DNA from: Halalkalibaculum roseum
GTDB lineage: Bacteria > Bacteroidota > Rhodothermia > Balneolales > Balneolaceae
Direction of reading: 5' to 3'
NCBI RefSeq assembly: GCF_011059145.1
Contig: NZ_JAALLT010000001.1
Coordinates: forward strand, 417,250-481,249
DNA length: 64,000 bases
A model generated the notes under the pieces. It saw only the letters and a list, made by a program, of their open reading frames with translations, searched no databases and was not told where the DNA came from. Each line of letters starts with the position of its first letter. Within the stretch, counting starts at the first letter, position 1. Below, piece after piece: positions 61,267-64,000 of this stretch. The translations under genes were made by a program, and so were the position numbers.

Positions 61267-62136
61267 ACTTCCCTTCCTAAAATCCATACCCCACATCAGT
61301 TTGTTTCGCAGTGTTTCGAAGTAGCTTTGATCGGGCAGTTCAATAAGGTCAATGGTAAAGTTAGAACGTCGAATTTCTACCACGAAGGGGTAGCCCTGAA
61401 TTTCATAAATTTCACCGTCATAAGAAAACAGAACTTCATGCTGCTGCTTGTGAACGGTGATCTTCAGGGACTTATCGGATGGCAGTACCAGTGGCCTGGT
61501 AGTAAGGGTATGCGGGTTGATGGGGTTGAGCACCATCACATCGGTATTGGGCATTACAATGGGTCCGTTGGAAGATAGATTATACGCGGTAGAACCCGTC
61601 GGAGAGGCCACAATTAAGCCGTCCGCCCAGTACTTATTGATGAACATGTTGTCGTATTCTGCTTCCACGGTGACCATGGAGGTGGAGTCCTTTTTGGAAA
61701 ACAGGAACTCGTTCAGGGCATGATAGATGTTGCCGTTTTCATCTTCGGCCTCCAGCATAAAACGTTTGTCCAGCCGGTAATTCTCCTCTTTGAGATACTC
61801 GAGGGCTTTGATCAGGTTTTCCATCTGGGTATAGGCCATAAAGCCGAGCCTTCCGCTGTTGACTCCCAAAATGGGCTTCGAAATATTCTTCATCAGCCTG
61901 GCAGTATAGAGCATGGTACCGTCCCCGCCCATGGCAACAATGATATCGGCTTCATCTATTGCCTCTGCTTCGGAGCCGACTATTCTTGCGGAGGGATGAT
62001 CCTGACCGTCATACAAATCTTTGAGATCCGAGTTGAATATGATCTGCACGTCATTCTCATCCGCCCAGTTAAGCGCCCGGGTGAAAGGCTCCTTAACCGA
62101 ATACTTTTTTGGATTGGCTATGACAGCTAGTTTCAT
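61258..62136 (-). CDS. nadK: NAD kinase
   Basis: A 292-residue enzyme from the chosen start at 62136, phosphorylating NAD to NADP. The diacylglycerol-kinase-like motif Gly-Gly-Asp-Gly-Thr-Met is at 70-75, with Gly-Val-Asn-Ser-Gly-Arg-Leu-Gly-Phe-Met and Ser-Pro-Thr-Gly-Ser-Thr-Ala-Tyr-Asn-Leu-Ser further on. A longer reading to 62190 adds 18 residues, overlaps the upstream gene and precedes the natural Met-Lys-Leu-Ala-Val-Ile-Ala-Asn start of the family, so I reject it. The C-terminal Gly-Ser-Glu-Lys comes from a simple-repeat spacer. It follows the peptide-binding lipoprotein gene by 11 bases. Confidence 0.95.
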   Translation of the reverse strand: MKLAVIANPKKYSVKEPFTRALNWADENDVQIIFNSDLKDLYDGQDHPSARIVGSEAEAIDEADIIVAMGGDGTMLYTARLMKNISKPILGVNSGRLGFMAYTQMENLIKALEYLKEENYRLDKRFMLEAEDENGNIYHALNEFLFSKKDSTSMVTVEAEYDNMFINKYWADGLIVASPTGSTAYNLSSNGPIVMPNTDVMVLNPINPHTLTTRPLVLPSDKSLKITVHKQQHEVLFSYDGEIYEIQGYPFVVEIRRSNFTIDLIELPDQSYFETLRNKLMWGMDFRKGSEK

Positions 62137-62147
62137 ATTTAAAACGT

Positions 62148-63656
62148 TTATGGGACGAGGGAGGTGGTTACAGTTCGCATATCCAGCCACCAGGGAAACG
62201 AATTAAAGTACAGATTTTCTATTTCGTTTTGACTGAGTGCTTTTTGATGTACCCGGAAACTAAGTAGCCTATCTTCAGAGTATTCCGGAATATACCCGCT
62301 ATAAAATGGCAGGTTATGGGTGGTATATAGTCCGATATTTCGGGTTGGTGTGAATATATTGTAGACCCGAAGCGTAGCACCTGCTTCATTCAGTTTGTTT
62401 CGTAATTTGACTAAAAACTGTAGGGAGTAGGAGTCATCAGTGTTCGTAATGTTCAGGGTGTCACCCTCACTGACCCTTGCCTGCACGTTATTCTGATTAT
62501 TCTCTCTATTCATTGGCTTCATAAATCGAACGAAACCTGAAGGAATATTTTCAAAAGTTTCCGTAGAATCGAACAGTGCGGTAACGCCAGCGGACTTTTC
62601 TCTAGACAGACCGGCATTAGAGTTTCTGTTCAGTGAGTAAAAAGTGTATCCGTTGGGATTGCTTAACCGGTAACTATCGGCATAGCTTGCTTTGAGTGCG
62701 CCATTCTCGTCGAGCACTCCCTGCAGCATCTGGAGGCCAAGCTCCGGGATTATATGGATATTTCGGGTAGTGAATGACTTGAACAAATTAGCCTCCCGTT
62801 TTTTAACAATAACATCCACACGATTTACGCGCGGTTGTTCCGGGTTATAATAGTCGTTAAATCTGGCAAAGGTGTAGAGGGAATCACCGCGGTTTTGCGA
62901 GAGTGTAAACGGTCCGGTACCGACAGCCTTGAATTGATCCGGATTGTTATTGGTGATGGCTTCCCTTGGGTAAATCAATGCATAAGGTGAGGCCAGCTTC
63001 TGGAGTAAATGTGAATCCTTCTCTTCCAGCCTAAAGACTACAGTAGTATCGTTGGGAGTCCTTACACCGGTCACGCCGTTCAAGACCCTTTTGCCCGGAT
63101 TAAATATATTGTGCTGCTCCCGGTAAAATGGTTCAAAGCCTTCCACAGACATAAAGAGCTGTGCTGCGTGATCCGGCACTGAGTTCATGGCCATTCGATT
63201 AAAAGCAAATTTTACATCAGAGGCCTTAAATTTTCTTCCTATGCCGTTATTGAATGCATTATTGTCGTGATAATACACATTGTTGCGAAGAGTAAAAGTG
63301 TATTGCAACGAATCATCAGTTACCGTCCAGTTTGTAGCAATACCGGGAACCACATCTCCCTGACGGTCAAACCTCACGAGACCCTCATAAACAAGCTGTA
63401 AGGCGCGCATGGTGCCGGCATTCTCAGCAAACAGGGGATCCATTGTAGGAATGGGATTGATTTCACCTATATTTATCTGACGGAAGGCTGCGGAAGGTTC
63501 ACTGGCAGTGGTATCTGTAGTTTCCGAGGTATCAGGAGCTGCAGCAATCGGATTTTGGCGAACCACTGTGGTCTCCGGGCCTTTGCAACCTGTTACCAGT
63601 ACAATAGCAAATAGAAACAATAAAGAGAGGCGTGCAAGAGATTTCTGTTTCATCAT
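62148..63656 (-). CDS. Peptide/nickel-type ABC substrate-binding lipoprotein (SBP_bac_5)
   Basis: A 502-residue lipoprotein: basic start, Leu/Phe core and lipobox Val-Thr-Gly-Cys near residue 24. The family opening is present (Ile-Asn-Pro-Ile-Pro-Thr-Met-Asp-Pro-Leu-Phe), as are Leu-Val-Tyr-Glu-Gly-Leu-Val-Arg-Phe and Phe-Lys-Ala-Ser-Asp-Val-Lys-Phe-Ala-Phe-Asn-Arg. No permease or ATPase genes are adjacent, so it is an orphan binding protein or one shared with a distant transporter. Start is Met1 or Met2. Confidence 0.88.
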   Translation of the reverse strand: MMKQKSLARLSLLFLFAIVLVTGCKGPETTVVRQNPIAAAPDTSETTDTTASEPSAAFRQINIGEINPIPTMDPLFAENAGTMRALQLVYEGLVRFDRQGDVVPGIATNWTVTDDSLQYTFTLRNNVYYHDNNAFNNGIGRKFKASDVKFAFNRMAMNSVPDHAAQLFMSVEGFEPFYREQHNIFNPGKRVLNGVTGVRTPNDTTVVFRLEEKDSHLLQKLASPYALIYPREAITNNNPDQFKAVGTGPFTLSQNRGDSLYTFARFNDYYNPEQPRVNRVDVIVKKREANLFKSFTTRNIHIIPELGLQMLQGVLDENGALKASYADSYRLSNPNGYTFYSLNRNSNAGLSREKSAGVTALFDSTETFENIPSGFVRFMKPMNRENNQNNVQARVSEGDTLNITNTDDSYSLQFLVKLRNKLNEAGATLRVYNIFTPTRNIGLYTTHNLPFYSGYIPEYSEDRLLSFRVHQKALSQNEIENLYFNSFPWWLDMRTVTTSLVP

Positions 63657-63713
63657 ATCAATAGTAATTAATGAGTTTAAATGGGACCAAAACAGGATCC
63701 AAATCGGACCTGT

Positions 63714-64000
63714 TTAATCATTGCTGCCTTTCAGACCTTTAATACCTTTCACGGCTTTTTCACTCAGCAAGTTGGTCTCATAGCTTCGGATCCTTCCGAT
63801 TTTTAAACGATGTTTTTTAATAGCAATCTCAACGAGTTCAAGCATTAAATCAGTCATATTCATTCCACTTTCCTCCCACAAGTAAAAAGAGAAGGAGCCG
63901 GGAATGGTGTTAATTTCGTTGAAATAAACTTCGTGCGTATCGGCATTGACCAGAAAGTCTAGTCGTGCAACGCCGCTTGCACGAAAAGTCTTGAATATCT
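63714..64000 (-). CDS. D-alanine-D-alanine ligase-like ATP-grasp enzyme, 3' end only
   Basis: The last 95 codons of a gene that enters from the right edge. The readable part has Ala-Ser-Gly-Val-Ala-Arg-Leu-Asp-Phe-Leu-Val-Asn and Tyr-Phe-Asn-Glu-Ile-Asn-Thr-Ile-Pro-Gly-Ser, the magnesium and substrate site of Ddl-type ATP-grasp ligases. It continues Phe-Tyr-Leu-Trp-Glu, as in the longer ligase form, and ends Gly-Ser-Asn-Asp. It would join D-Ala units for peptidoglycan. The 5' part lies outside the window. Confidence 0.85.
   Translation of the reverse strand, partial: IFKTFRASGVARLDFLVNADTHEVYFNEINTIPGSFSFYLWEESGMNMTDLMLELVEIAIKKHRLKIGRIRSYETNLLSEKAVKGIKGLKGSND

Overview
The window is a chromosomal stretch of a Gram-negative, aerobic, heterotrophic and probably halotolerant bacterium. 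Lipoprotein signals, a two-component propeller kinase, several PAS and HisKA_2 kinases, a VPS10/BNR-type secreted protein and many sodium-linked transporters fit the Bacteroidota/Rhodothermota/Balneolota group. By eye the proteins feel closest to Balneolaceae; that assignment is an inference and was not searched. About 48 protein genes and one tRNA gene (Lys, UUU) are visible. I see no rRNA, transposase, prophage or CRISPR array.

Layout. 0-7 kb: a membrane-anchored hypothetical protein, a large propeller histidine kinase preceded by an SdrD-B-like lipoprotein, and a lone STAS protein. 7-10.5 kb: two small unknown genes, then the ergothioneine pair egtB-egtD. 10.5-20 kb: an MDR oxidoreductase, an SLC12-type cotransporter, ettA, a DUF3185 protein, a GntP permease and an SLC13 permease. 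20-30 kb, all on the minus strand: sodium/solute symporter, (alpha/alpha)6 glycosidase, uridine-kinase-like P-loop kinase, secreted sortilin-like protein, MFS transporter and cytoplasmic trehalase, which reads as a sugar-use region. 30-41 kb is a signalling island: a HisKA_2 kinase with OB-fold-like sensor, a PAS/HisKA_3 kinase with its NarL-type regulator, a second degenerate NarL-type regulator, and a two-gene unit of a double-domain KaiC-like ATPase and a 1117-residue LOV histidine kinase. 41-49 kb: GH31 alpha-glucosidase, the glycerol genes glpF, glpK and glpD, and a PlsC acyltransferase. 49-54.5 kb: NhaC antiporter, SemiSWEET, MscL with an added zinc ribbon, a 57-residue protein, ftsH and tRNA-Lys. 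54.6-64 kb: MBL-fold hydrolase, HIT protein, aroQ, flippase, NYN/cold-shock-like fusion, DUF2270, malate dehydrogenase, NAD kinase, peptide-binding lipoprotein and the 3' end of a D-Ala-D-Ala ligase-like gene.

The two points most worth following are: (1) the KaiC-like/LOV-kinase operon, in which the LOV domain keeps the photoactive cysteine and the flavin-contacting residues, placed next to two response regulators with nearly identical DNA-binding helices; and (2) a set of dispersed, nested inverted repeats lying directly beside stop codons on both strands, three of which punctuate the glp locus and have MITE-like ends.

Limits: domain calls are by eye from motifs and length. No alignment, HMM or structure prediction was run. 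Exact starts are uncertain where noted, because clear Shine-Dalgarno sequences are rare here.
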